DNA from: Aegicerativicinus sediminis
GTDB lineage: Bacteria; Bacteroidota; Bacteroidia; Flavobacteriales; Flavobacteriaceae
Assembly (NCBI RefSeq): GCF_015476115.1
Contig: NZ_CP064295.1
Location: forward strand, 186,001-250,000
Length of the DNA stretch: 64,000 nt
Direction: 5' to 3'
A program made the translations under genes and the position numbers. The notes below the pieces were generated by a model, which made no database searches, was not told the origin of the DNA, and saw only the letters and a list, made by a program, of their open reading frames with translations. This document shows, piece by piece, positions 1 to 7,814 of the stretch (within the stretch, counting starts at the first letter, position 1; each line of letters starts with the position of its first letter).

Positions 1-711
1 GCAAATAGGTGTTTCTGATGATAATCCAGTCTCTGCAGATGCCAGTTTAGAAACATGAGCTTGTTGAGAAAATGTGTCTACAATGGTCGGAATAAGTTCG
101 GTGCTAATCCCAAGTTCTTCGAACATCCAATAAGCGGGTGTATCATTTTTAAAATCCCACATCATACCCTCCGAAAGTCCTGATTTGGTTGTTGCAACAT
201 TACCGCTCAACTTCATGGCTATAAAGTCCCCCGGCAGCATAATTTTATCAATTTTATCAAATAAGTCAGGTTCATTTTCCTTAACCCAAACCAACTTTGA
301 AAATGTAAAATTTCCAGGACTATTCAATAAATGATCTCCACATTTAGCTTCACCAAAATTCTTATGCAACCTGTTGCCAATTTCAACAGCCCTACTATCG
401 CACCAGATGATGGAAGGTCTTAAAACATTTTGATCTTTATCTACAACTACAAGTCCGTGCATTTGGTAAGCCACTCCTATACCTTTAACTTCATTCATTG
501 AAACTCCTGTCTTTTCAGAAAGTCTTTTAAGGAGCATCAATGTATTATCCCACCAAATATTAGGGTCTTGCTCAGCCCAGTTAACATTAGGTGCAATAAT
601 GGGCATCTCATTGTCAGGATATTGAGCAATACCAATTGTTTCATTCGTCGCTACATTAATCAATGCTCCCTTAATTGAAGAGCTGCCGAGGTCTAGACCC
701 AAATAATACAT
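1..711 (-). CDS. xylB: Xylulokinase (FGGY family), 3' end cut by the window edge
   Basis: This is an open frame of 237 codons from an ATG at 711 that runs off the left edge, so the C-terminal half is missing. The product starts MYYLGLDLGSSSIKGAL, the phosphate-binding loop of FGGY sugar kinases. It continues with a GVAYQMHGLVVVD stretch and a WCDSRA motif, both typical of xylulokinases. The family phosphorylates D-xylulose with ATP to give xylulose 5-phosphate in the cytoplasm. It sits divergently from a LacI-type regulator, and a putative operator lies in the shared intergenic region. This fits the xylan-related genes to its right. Another ketose or polyol substrate cannot be excluded without the missing part. 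Confidence 0.88.
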   Translation of the reverse strand, partial: MYYLGLDLGSSSIKGALINVATNETIGIAQYPDNEMPIIAPNVNWAEQDPNIWWDNTLMLLKRLSEKTGVSMNEVKGIGVAYQMHGLVVVDKDQNVLRPSIIWCDSRAVEIGNRLHKNFGEAKCGDHLLNSPGNFTFSKLVWVKENEPDLFDKIDKIMLPGDFIAMKLSGNVATTKSGLSEGMMWDFKNDTPAYWMFEELGISTELIPTIVDTFSQQAHVSKLASAETGLSSETPIC

Positions 712-854
712 AACTAAAAAGATAATGATAAGTAAACCAATAAGGTTGAACCAAACTGCCAATGTGATTTGGTTTCGATTTTCCTATTTGATTATAAATT
801 ATAAAATTCATTCAATATAATTAGAAACCAAGTGAGGGACAATTATAATTGTTA

Positions 855-885
855 CAAATATCACTATAAATAAATAATTTCGCAA
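855..885 (-). promoter_or_regulatory. Putative Bacteroidota promoter for xylB
   Basis: On the - strand a -33 TTG (885-883) is followed after 20 nt by GATATTTG (862-855), one mismatch from TAnnTTTG. The -33 triplet lies inside the palindromic operator at 882-893, so a bound regulator would block it. Confidence 0.45.
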
Positions 886-893
886 TCGGTTGT
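882..893. promoter_or_regulatory. Putative LacI-family operator, site A
   Basis: GCAATCGGTTGT is an imperfect 12-bp palindrome with a central CG, the usual form of LacI-family operators. Near-identical sites occur at 2174, 7746 and 13385, all intergenic and all next to xylan/glucuronate genes. The neighbouring LacI-type gene is the obvious candidate binder, which would give autoregulation and control of xylB. The assignment of binder to site is inference. Confidence 0.6.
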
Positions 894-937
894 CTAAATT
901 GATTTTAACAATTCTCACTATCCTACCAAATTTTTGA

Positions 938-945
938 TACTTTTG
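938..945 (+). promoter_or_regulatory. -7 element, probable promoter of the LacI-type gene
   Basis: TACTTTTG matches the Bacteroidota -7 consensus TAnnTTTG exactly. No good -33 TTG is visible at the expected distance. It would give a leader of roughly 120 nt before the ATG at 1074. Confidence 0.35.
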
Positions 946-1073
946 GCGAGTTATTCATTAATATTCTAAAGCAATAATTGACCCATATATATCTGACTAA
1001 CAATATATTAAATTAATTCACTGACTTCCTTGAAATTCTATTTATAATTTAGCATATTCAACCTGAAAGAAAA

Positions 1074-2102
1074 ATGTCGAAGAAAAAAGATGTAACTATA
1101 TACGATATAGCTGAAAAACTCAATTTATCGAGCTCTACTATTTCAAGAGCATTAAAAAACCATCATAGCATAGGGGCTAAAACGATTAAAAAGGTTCAAA
1201 AAACAGCAAAAGAAATGGGTTATACCCCTAATATTTTTGCTGCTTCCTTACGAAGCAACCAAACCAAAACCATTGGTGTTTTAATGAGCCGTATAAACCG
1301 CCCTTTTATTTCGACGCTGATAAGTGGAATTGAAGACCATGCACAGAAAAAAGGGTATAATATCCTTATAGCACAATCCAACGATTCTTTTAAAAATGAG
1401 GTGGAAATGGCAAATGCTTTATACAATAGCCGAGTGTCTGGAGTTATATGCTCTTTGGCTATGGAAACTGTTAATACCGACCATTTTAAACAATTTCAAG
1501 ATAAAAATATACCTGTCGTTTTTGTCGACAGAACTCCAGCAAGCATAAATACATATAAAGTAATGATTGACAATTATTCTGCTGGCTACAATGCAACCAA
1601 ACATTTAATTTTGCAAGGCTGCGAACGAATTGCGCATTTCGCAGGGTCTCAGCACCGCATGATATATAGTGAAAGAAGAAGAGGCTATATTGCTGCCCTC
1701 CAGGATCATGGAATTACGATTGATGAAAAATTGATTATTTATTTTAATAGTCTCAGCCATGAGGAAGGCGTTAAAGCCACCAAAAAATTATTAAAATCAT
1801 CGAATCCGCCGGATGGAATTTTTACTGCCAATGATACTACTGGGGTTAGCGTAATACAGACGGCTAAAAAAATGGGAGTGAAAGTTCCTGAAGAATTAGC
1901 AGTAATAGGATTCAATAATGACCCAATCTCATCAATTATAGACCCTGGACTATCTACAATAACTCATCCGGCATTCCAAATGGGACAAACCTGTGCTGAC
2001 CAGATTATTCATCATTTAGAGGAAAACTCTGATGACCAACTCACTTCAGTTACATTTCTTAAAACGGAAGTATTAGTGCGGGAATCTAGCAAAAGAAAGT
2101 AA
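1074..2102 (+). CDS. LacI/GalR-family transcriptional regulator
   Basis: This 342-residue protein has the standard LacI layout. An N-terminal helix-turn-helix spans about residues 7-26 (TIYDIAEKLNLSSSTISRAL), followed by the hinge region. A periplasmic-binding-protein-like effector domain begins at TIGVLMSRINRPF and includes the DGIFTANDTTGV and LAVIGFNND segments of the family. It is predicted to be cytoplasmic and dimeric. It lies between xylB and the GH67 gene. Four copies of a CG-centred palindrome at 882, 2174, 7746 and 13385 are probably its operators. The effector is unknown; a xylan- or glucuronate-derived sugar is the natural guess from context. The start ATG is well placed, directly before the HTH. 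Confidence 0.93.
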   Translation: MSKKKDVTIYDIAEKLNLSSSTISRALKNHHSIGAKTIKKVQKTAKEMGYTPNIFAASLRSNQTKTIGVLMSRINRPFISTLISGIEDHAQKKGYNILIAQSNDSFKNEVEMANALYNSRVSGVICSLAMETVNTDHFKQFQDKNIPVVFVDRTPASINTYKVMIDNYSAGYNATKHLILQGCERIAHFAGSQHRMIYSERRRGYIAALQDHGITIDEKLIIYFNSLSHEEGVKATKKLLKSSNPPDGIFTANDTTGVSVIQTAKKMGVKVPEELAVIGFNNDPISSIIDPGLSTITHPAFQMGQTCADQIIHHLEENSDDQLTSVTFLKTEVLVRESSKRK

Positions 2103-2173
2103 TTCTTCTTAAAAACCTTAATAATTACAATTTGAACCACTTTAAAGATTGGAATTGAATTTGAAATTTTGAT

Positions 2174-2185
2174 GCAATCGTTTGC
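2174..2185. promoter_or_regulatory. Putative LacI-family operator, site B
   Basis: GCAATCGTTTGC is a 12-bp near-perfect palindrome with a central CG, 102 bp before the GH67 start. It is the same motif as sites A, C and D. A TTG lies within it (2182-2184), but I find no convincing TAnnTTTG at the matching distance, so its position relative to the promoter is unclear. Confidence 0.6.
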
Positions 2186-2287
2186 GTTATTTCCTTTGTT
2201 GTCACTTTTATTTTTATTTATTTTACAAGATAATTGATTACACCCCATATTATGAGTTATTTGGGATAATCACCTTACTAGGTTTAT

Positions 2288-4453
2288 ATGTCAATTTTAT
2301 GCTGTAAAGCGAAATTAGTTTGTGCTTTTTTATTACTTATTTGTTTTAATGTTGCATTAGGCGATGACGGTTATGAATTATGGTTAAACTACAACCGCCC
2401 CTTAGATGCAAGTATATGTTCAGATTACGGAAATTACCTCAATAATTCTCGGATTATTGGAGACTCTAAGACAATGGAAATTATAGAGGATGAGTTAACC
2501 AAGGCAAGTAAGGGATTATGCAATTTTCAATTCAATCAAAATTTATCTAATAACCAATTAGTAATTGGAAACTACGAACTACTTCCTTCGGAGTTGAAAA
2601 ATTTAATCTCTAACCGATTACCAAATAATCCGGAGGCATTTATTATCATTCAAAAATCAACCGGAAACAAGGAAATTGTCATTACTTCAAATAGCGATAT
2701 AGGAGTTCTTTACGGAACTTTTGAATTTATTAAGCAATTGCAACTTGGTAACTCTATAGATGGATTAGAAATAGTTTCCTCACCGAAAATAGATTTAAGA
2801 TTACTTAACCACTGGGATAACCTGGACCGTACTGTGGAACGCGGTTATTCAGGTTTTTCAATTTGGAACTGGCATACGCTTCCTGACTATATCGACCAAC
2901 GCTATATTGATTATGCACGAGCAAATGCATCAATTGGAATAAATGGAACTGTTCTTACCAATGTTAATTCCAATGCATTGATTTTAACTGAGCCATATTT
3001 ACAAAAAGTAAAGGCACTAGCAGATTTATTTAGGCCTTATGGCATTAAGGTCTATTTAACCGCAAGGTTTTCGGCTCCAATAGAAATAGGCGGACTAGAA
3101 ACGGCTGATCCACTGAATCAGAAGGTAGTAGATTGGTGGAAAAATAAAGCCGATGAAATTTATTCGGAAATTCCAGATTTTGGAGGTTTTCTAATTAAAG
3201 CTAATTCAGAAGGGCAACCTGGCCCCCAAAATTATGGCAGAAATCACGTGGATGGGGCTAATATGTTGGCAAGAGCAGTAAAACCTCACAAAGGAGTTGT
3301 AATGTGGCGGGCCTTTGTTTATAGTGAACATAATGACGAAGATCGGGCTAAGCAGGCCTATTCTGAGTTTGTTCCCTACGATGGCAAATTTGATGATAAT
3401 GTTATCATTCAAGTTAAAAATGGAGCCATCGATTTCCAACCAAGGGAACCATTTCATCCCATGTTCGGTGCAATGCCTAATACACCTTTGATGATGGAAT
3501 TCCAAATTACCCAAGAATATTTGGGTCAAGGAACACATTTGGTATACCTCCCTGCTCTTTTTGAGGAAGTTCTAGAGGAAGACACCTATGTAAAAGGTAA
3601 AGGATCTACCGTGGCAAAAGTTATTGATGGTGAATTGTTCAATTATAAGATGACAGGCATGGCAGGGGTTTCCAATATTGGAACGGATCGCAATTGGACG
3701 GGGCATCATTTCCTTCAAGCAAATTGGTATGGGTATGGGCGTCTCTCCTGGAATCATGAACTTAAAGCGGAAGACATTGCTCGAGAATGGATTGCCTTAA
3801 CCCTAACTAGAAATTCAAAAGCTATTGATTCAATTACAGAAATTATGATGGAATCCAGAGAAGCTGTAGTAAATTATATGGATCCTCTTGGCTTACACCA
3901 CATATTTGCAACTAGCCATCATTATGGGCCTGGGCCATGGGTCGACAATCTTGGTCGCCCAGATTGGAATCCCGTCTATTATCATCAAGCTGATTCTGAG
4001 GGTGTTGGTTTTGACCGTACAAAAACAGGAAGTAATGCTTTAGAACAATATTCTCCTGCCATTCAGAAAGAATATGGGAATATTAAAACTATCCCCGAAA
4101 AATACCTCTTATGGTTCCACCACGTTCCATGGGATTACAATTTAAATAATGGGAAAACACTTTGGGACAATCTAGCATTAAAATATCAGGAGGGTGTTAA
4201 CGAAGTAATTGATATGAAGAATAGTTGGAGTGGGTTAAGAAATGACATAGACCCCACTATTCACAAAGAGGTAAGTATGATGTTAGACATTCAATTAGCC
4301 GAAGCTAAGTGGTGGAAAGACGCGTGCTTAAGTTATTTTAATTCATTTGCAAAGAAAAAATATCCTTTGGGAGTAGAACCACCCAAACATTCATTAGAAT
4401 ATTATAAAACGTTGAAGTTTCCTTACGCCCCTGGCATTAGGCCTCAATGGTAA
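2288..4453 (+). CDS. GH67 alpha-glucuronidase, secreted
   Basis: This 721-residue protein begins with a signal peptide (about residues 1-25, ending ...NVALGDD). GH67 landmarks are clear: NGTVLTNVNSNAL, KANSEGQPGP, KNGAIDFQPREPFHP, QITQEYLGQ, GSTVAKVIDG and SNIGTDRNWTGHHF. By comparison with characterised GH67 enzymes, the likely catalytic acid is Glu308 and the base pair is about Asp382 and Glu410. The family removes (4-O-methyl)glucuronic acid from the non-reducing terminal xylose of aldouronic acids. The length is normal. An SDR gene follows after 22 nt, probably co-transcribed, and operator site B lies upstream. The signal peptide suggests periplasmic action on imported oligosaccharides, although many GH67 enzymes are intracellular. 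Confidence 0.95.
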   Translation: MSILCCKAKLVCAFLLLICFNVALGDDGYELWLNYNRPLDASICSDYGNYLNNSRIIGDSKTMEIIEDELTKASKGLCNFQFNQNLSNNQLVIGNYELLPSELKNLISNRLPNNPEAFIIIQKSTGNKEIVITSNSDIGVLYGTFEFIKQLQLGNSIDGLEIVSSPKIDLRLLNHWDNLDRTVERGYSGFSIWNWHTLPDYIDQRYIDYARANASIGINGTVLTNVNSNALILTEPYLQKVKALADLFRPYGIKVYLTARFSAPIEIGGLETADPLNQKVVDWWKNKADEIYSEIPDFGGFLIKANSEGQPGPQNYGRNHVDGANMLARAVKPHKGVVMWRAFVYSEHNDEDRAKQAYSEFVPYDGKFDDNVIIQVKNGAIDFQPREPFHPMFGAMPNTPLMMEFQITQEYLGQGTHLVYLPALFEEVLEEDTYVKGKGSTVAKVIDGELFNYKMTGMAGVSNIGTDRNWTGHHFLQANWYGYGRLSWNHELKAEDIAREWIALTLTRNSKAIDSITEIMMESREAVVNYMDPLGLHHIFATSHHYGPGPWVDNLGRPDWNPVYYHQADSEGVGFDRTKTGSNALEQYSPAIQKEYGNIKTIPEKYLLWFHHVPWDYNLNNGKTLWDNLALKYQEGVNEVIDMKNSWSGLRNDIDPTIHKEVSMMLDIQLAEAKWWKDACLSYFNSFAKKKYPLGVEPPKHSLEYYKTLKFPYAPGIRPQW

Positions 4454-4475
4454 AAAATCCAATCTAAAAATAAAC

Positions 4476-5210
4476 ATGAGTAAATCAGTAATAATTACAG
4501 GAGGTAATGCAGGTCTAGGTTATGCAACTGCAAAAAAGTTTGTTTCTGAAGGTTGTAAAGTCCACGTTATTGGTCGCAATAAAGAGAAAACTGAAAATGC
4601 GTGCAAAGAACTAGGAGATTTAGCAATACCCTATATATTTGACCTCAATGAATTGGATGAAATTCCAAATCTAATCGAAGAGATTTCCAAACACGGAAGT
4701 ATTGATGTTTTGGTTAATAATGCCGGTATCAACCAAAAAAAGGTGATAACCGAAGTAACTGACAAAGATTTTGCTTCAATAATTCATACAAATGTAGCCA
4801 GTGTTTTTACGGTAAGTAGAGAGGTTATTAAAAATATGAAGGACAATAATGGAGGAAGTATTGTAAACATAAGTTCCATGGCATCACAATATGGATTACC
4901 CAAAGTTATTGCATATTCGGCTAGTAAGGGTGCCATTGAATCTATGACACGCGCAATGGCAGTGGAAGTGGCACAATACAATATTCGAGTGAATTGTGTT
5001 GCTCCAGGTTTTATCAAAACAGATATGTCATCCAAGGCACTAAGTGATGATCCAGACAGAATGAACCGTGTTATGATGCGGACTCCTATGGGCAAGTTAG
5101 GCCTTCCTGAGGATATCGCAGAAACAGTATATTATTTCTCCTCTCCTGCCGCAAAATTTGTCACCGGTACCATTTTACCTGTTGATGGTGGTAATAGTAT
5201 AGGTTTTTAG
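4476..5210 (+). CDS. SDR-family NAD(P)-dependent oxidoreductase
   Basis: This is a 244-residue classical short-chain dehydrogenase. It has the dinucleotide-binding TGGNAGLG near the N-terminus, NNAG in the middle, and a catalytic triad visible as Ser (in VNISSM) with Tyr and Lys in YSASK. The C-terminal region PEDIAETVYYFSS and VDGG is standard. It is cytoplasmic, with no signal peptide. The 22-nt gap after the GH67 gene suggests one transcript, so a role in uronate catabolism is plausible, for example a fructuronate/mannonate oxidoreductase, because some UxuB enzymes are SDRs. The sequence does not fix the substrate, and a generic 3-oxoacyl-ACP reductase-like role cannot be excluded. Confidence 0.9.
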   Translation: MSKSVIITGGNAGLGYATAKKFVSEGCKVHVIGRNKEKTENACKELGDLAIPYIFDLNELDEIPNLIEEISKHGSIDVLVNNAGINQKKVITEVTDKDFASIIHTNVASVFTVSREVIKNMKDNNGGSIVNISSMASQYGLPKVIAYSASKGAIESMTRAMAVEVAQYNIRVNCVAPGFIKTDMSSKALSDDPDRMNRVMMRTPMGKLGLPEDIAETVYYFSSPAAKFVTGTILPVDGGNSIGF

Positions 5211-5374
5211 TCAAATCATTCATTTAGATAATTATTTGATTATTAATCCTTTATTGGTTAGAAGAAAACCTGGTAATAATAGTTAATCAGTATAATTACC
5301 TATTTTTCTAAATTGAATTGGGATACGTAATAATAGTTCCCATTCACAGTGCATTTAAATTCAAAAACCAATTT

Positions 5375-7666
5375 ATGCCTTCAATAATTCAACGATTTGT
5401 GCTATTCGTATTCGCTTTTTTATTGGGATTATTCTTACTATTCAATTGCTCACAAGAAAATAAAAAAACTGAAACCAATGTAATTGAAGTTAGTAAGGCA
5501 AAAGATAATGGAGAACCAGATGCCCAAACTCTGGAAATGATTCAGCGTGTTAAAGATGCGGTCGAGGAGATTGATTTAAGAACGGCCCTATATGTGCTTA
5601 ATAGCGAGAAGGTTGCCATGATTGAAAAAGAACTACAACAGCTTCAAGGCAAAAGCAGGACAAATTTACTTTTCACTTATGCAATAGAATTGCTTAATAC
5701 CGGTAGAACGGAAGAAGCTATTTCTATTTTCAATGAGGTTTTAAACACTGTAATAAGCTCGGAAGTACCTTCCAAAAATGAGGTAATTTATATCATAAAA
5801 AAACAATTGGCCATTGCCTATATGCGTAAAGCGGAACAGGAAAATTGTCTCAACAACCATAACGAAGATTCGTGTATTATTCCTTTAAGTACGAAAGGAC
5901 AACATTTGAATAAGGAAGGTGCCGAAAAGTCTATAACCATGCTTAACGACTTACTTGAAGTTAATTCAAATGATTACGAGTGTCAATATTTATTGAATAT
6001 TGCGTATATGGCTCTTGGAAAGTACCCACATGAAGTCCCCAATGAATATAAAATTCCGGAGGGCTATTTCAATCAATCTGCAGCCTTTCCGAAATTTAAG
6101 GATATTGCCATGTCAGTTGGCGTAGATGCCAATCAGATGGCAGGCGGAACAATTGTAGATGATTTTAATGGTGATGGTTATATTGATATTATGGCTTCTT
6201 CGTGGGGGTACAATGATCAAATTCATTATTACGAAAATAATCGAAATGGTGGTTTTGATGACAAAACCTTGGAGGCTGGTTTAAAGGGTGTTACCGGTGG
6301 ATTAAATCTGCGGCATGCGGACTTTAATAACGATGGGTTTTTGGATTTCATTATTTTGAGAGGTGCCTGGTTATCCGGACCAAAAGGGATTCCAAATTCT
6401 CTTATGAAAAACAACGGAGACGGTACTTTTACAGATGTCACCATATCATCTGGCATTTTTTCCCAACACCCAACACAAACAGCAGTTTGGTTCGATATTA
6501 ATTTAGATGGTTGGATAGATCTTTTTATTGGTAATGAATGGTCTCCTATCAACAATAGCTATTGTGAATTATTTTTGAATAAAGGCGATGGTAGTTTCAT
6601 CGATATCGCCCAACAAACTGGACTCAAGGCAAAAGGATTTTTTAAAGGTGTTGCAAGTGGCGATATTAATAATGACCTATACCCTGATTTATATCTCTCG
6701 GATTATTCCAATGAAAATTTATTATTTCAAAACATCACAACCGATACCGATAAACCAGTCTTTAAAAGTATTGGCGTTGAGGCAAAAGTTACACAACCCA
6801 TTAACAGCTTTCCAACATGGATGTTCGATTTCGACAACGATGGATTTGAAGATATATTCGTTTCTGGCTACTCAACTGTAGAAAAACTTCCTGCTCAATT
6901 AATGGTTGAAAATATTAAGCATAAATACACTAATAATCGTCCACTACTCTACAAAAATTTAGGTAATGGTAAATTTGAAGAAATTTCACTTAAGGCACAG
7001 TTAAATGAACCAATTGCAACTATGGGATGCAATTATGGCGATTTAGACAATGACGGCTATCTTGATTTTTATCTTTCAACTGGAGATCCTGATTATTTTT
7101 CTATTGTACCAAATAGAATGTATCATAATGTGGGAGGCAAAAGGTTCGAAGATATAACTTATAGTGGCGGATTTGGGCATATCCAAAAAGGTCATGCCAT
7201 TGGGTTTGGGGATTTAGATTTAGATGGCGATCAAGACATCTATGCTGTAATGGGTGGGGCCTACGAAGGTGATATCTACAGAAATTTATTGTTTGAAAAC
7301 CCTATCGGAAACAAGAACAATTGGGTAAATATTAAATTAGAAGGTACCAAAAGTAATCGTTCCGCCATCGGGGCAAAAATAATGGTCACTATTGAGGAAA
7401 ATGGAAAGGAACGAAATATTTACCATTCTGTGGGTACCGATGCCAGTTTTGGCGGTAATAGCTTATTGGCAGAAATTGGATTGGGAAAGGCTACCATAAT
7501 TAAAAAGCTTCAAATTAGCTGGCCACATTTTTCAAAGAAAACCTCGATTTTTGAAAATGTTTCAATCAATAAAAATTATAAAATTATAGAAGGCAATGGA
7601 ATTACCGAAATGACCCTAAAGACAAGACCTTTCTCTAAAATAGACCATACCCACATTCATCAATAA
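5375..7666 (+). CDS. TPR / FG-GAP (VCBS) repeat lipoprotein with ASPIC/UnbV domain
   Basis: I start this at the ATG at 5375 and not at the longer reading from 5318, because the protein then opens with a lipoprotein signal ending LLFNC (Cys25). The product has 763 residues. The N-terminal 220 or so residues look like TPR helices. Seven DxNxDG-type calcium-loop motifs follow at about residues 262, 315, 372, 429, 484, 555 and 612 (such as DFNGDGYID and DLDNDGYLD), consistent with a seven-bladed propeller. The last 110 residues match the ASPIC/UnbV domain (NWVNIKLEGTKSNRSAIGAK). It is probably anchored in the outer membrane or periplasm. The function is unknown; its place between glucuronidase genes suggests glycan binding. 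No operator copy was found directly upstream. Confidence 0.88.
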   Translation: MPSIIQRFVLFVFAFLLGLFLLFNCSQENKKTETNVIEVSKAKDNGEPDAQTLEMIQRVKDAVEEIDLRTALYVLNSEKVAMIEKELQQLQGKSRTNLLFTYAIELLNTGRTEEAISIFNEVLNTVISSEVPSKNEVIYIIKKQLAIAYMRKAEQENCLNNHNEDSCIIPLSTKGQHLNKEGAEKSITMLNDLLEVNSNDYECQYLLNIAYMALGKYPHEVPNEYKIPEGYFNQSAAFPKFKDIAMSVGVDANQMAGGTIVDDFNGDGYIDIMASSWGYNDQIHYYENNRNGGFDDKTLEAGLKGVTGGLNLRHADFNNDGFLDFIILRGAWLSGPKGIPNSLMKNNGDGTFTDVTISSGIFSQHPTQTAVWFDINLDGWIDLFIGNEWSPINNSYCELFLNKGDGSFIDIAQQTGLKAKGFFKGVASGDINNDLYPDLYLSDYSNENLLFQNITTDTDKPVFKSIGVEAKVTQPINSFPTWMFDFDNDGFEDIFVSGYSTVEKLPAQLMVENIKHKYTNNRPLLYKNLGNGKFEEISLKAQLNEPIATMGCNYGDLDNDGYLDFYLSTGDPDYFSIVPNRMYHNVGGKRFEDITYSGGFGHIQKGHAIGFGDLDLDGDQDIYAVMGGAYEGDIYRNLLFENPIGNKNNWVNIKLEGTKSNRSAIGAKIMVTIEENGKERNIYHSVGTDASFGGNSLLAEIGLGKATIIKKLQISWPHFSKKTSIFENVSINKNYKIIEGNGITEMTLKTRPFSKIDHTHIHQ

Positions 7667-7745
7667 ACACACGGGATAAAGAAATTCATCCACCAGATAT
7701 ATTCCATTAAATCAATTAGTGCAAAACATTACTTTTGAAATTTAA

Positions 7746-7757
7746 GCAATCGATTGT
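7746..7757. promoter_or_regulatory. Putative LacI-family operator, site C
   Basis: GCAATCGATTGT is the best-centred copy of the shared palindrome, 57 bp before the GH115 start. Its right half contains the -33 TTG of a recognisable promoter (7754-7783), so repressor binding would exclude RNA polymerase. Confidence 0.65.
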
Positions 7758-7783
7758 GTAAAGTGAAATTATACGTATCTTAG
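7754..7783 (+). promoter_or_regulatory. Putative promoter of the GH115 gene
   Basis: TTG at 7754-7756, a 19-nt spacer, then TATCTTAG at 7776-7783, one mismatch from the Bacteroidota -7 consensus TAnnTTTG. The spacing is that of typical flavobacterial promoters. The -33 element overlaps operator site C. Confidence 0.55.
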
Positions 7784-7814
7784 GGTTTTCATTCTCATTA
7801 ATAACTAAGGTCTA

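Larger units (their letters stand above)
712..1073. other. 362-bp divergent regulatory region between xylB and lacI-type gene
   Basis: This non-coding, AT-rich region separates two divergent genes. It holds one LacI-type palindrome (882-893), a plausible promoter reading towards xylB (855-885) and a perfect -7 element reading towards the regulator (938-945). I see no small ORF or RNA gene in it. The rest is A/T-rich with no clear repeat. Confidence 0.6.

Noticed and set aside
6588-6881. 97-codon + strand frame within the FG-GAP protein gene
   Set aside because: It is a frame-shifted shadow of the repeat region; the main frame is continuous through all seven repeats.
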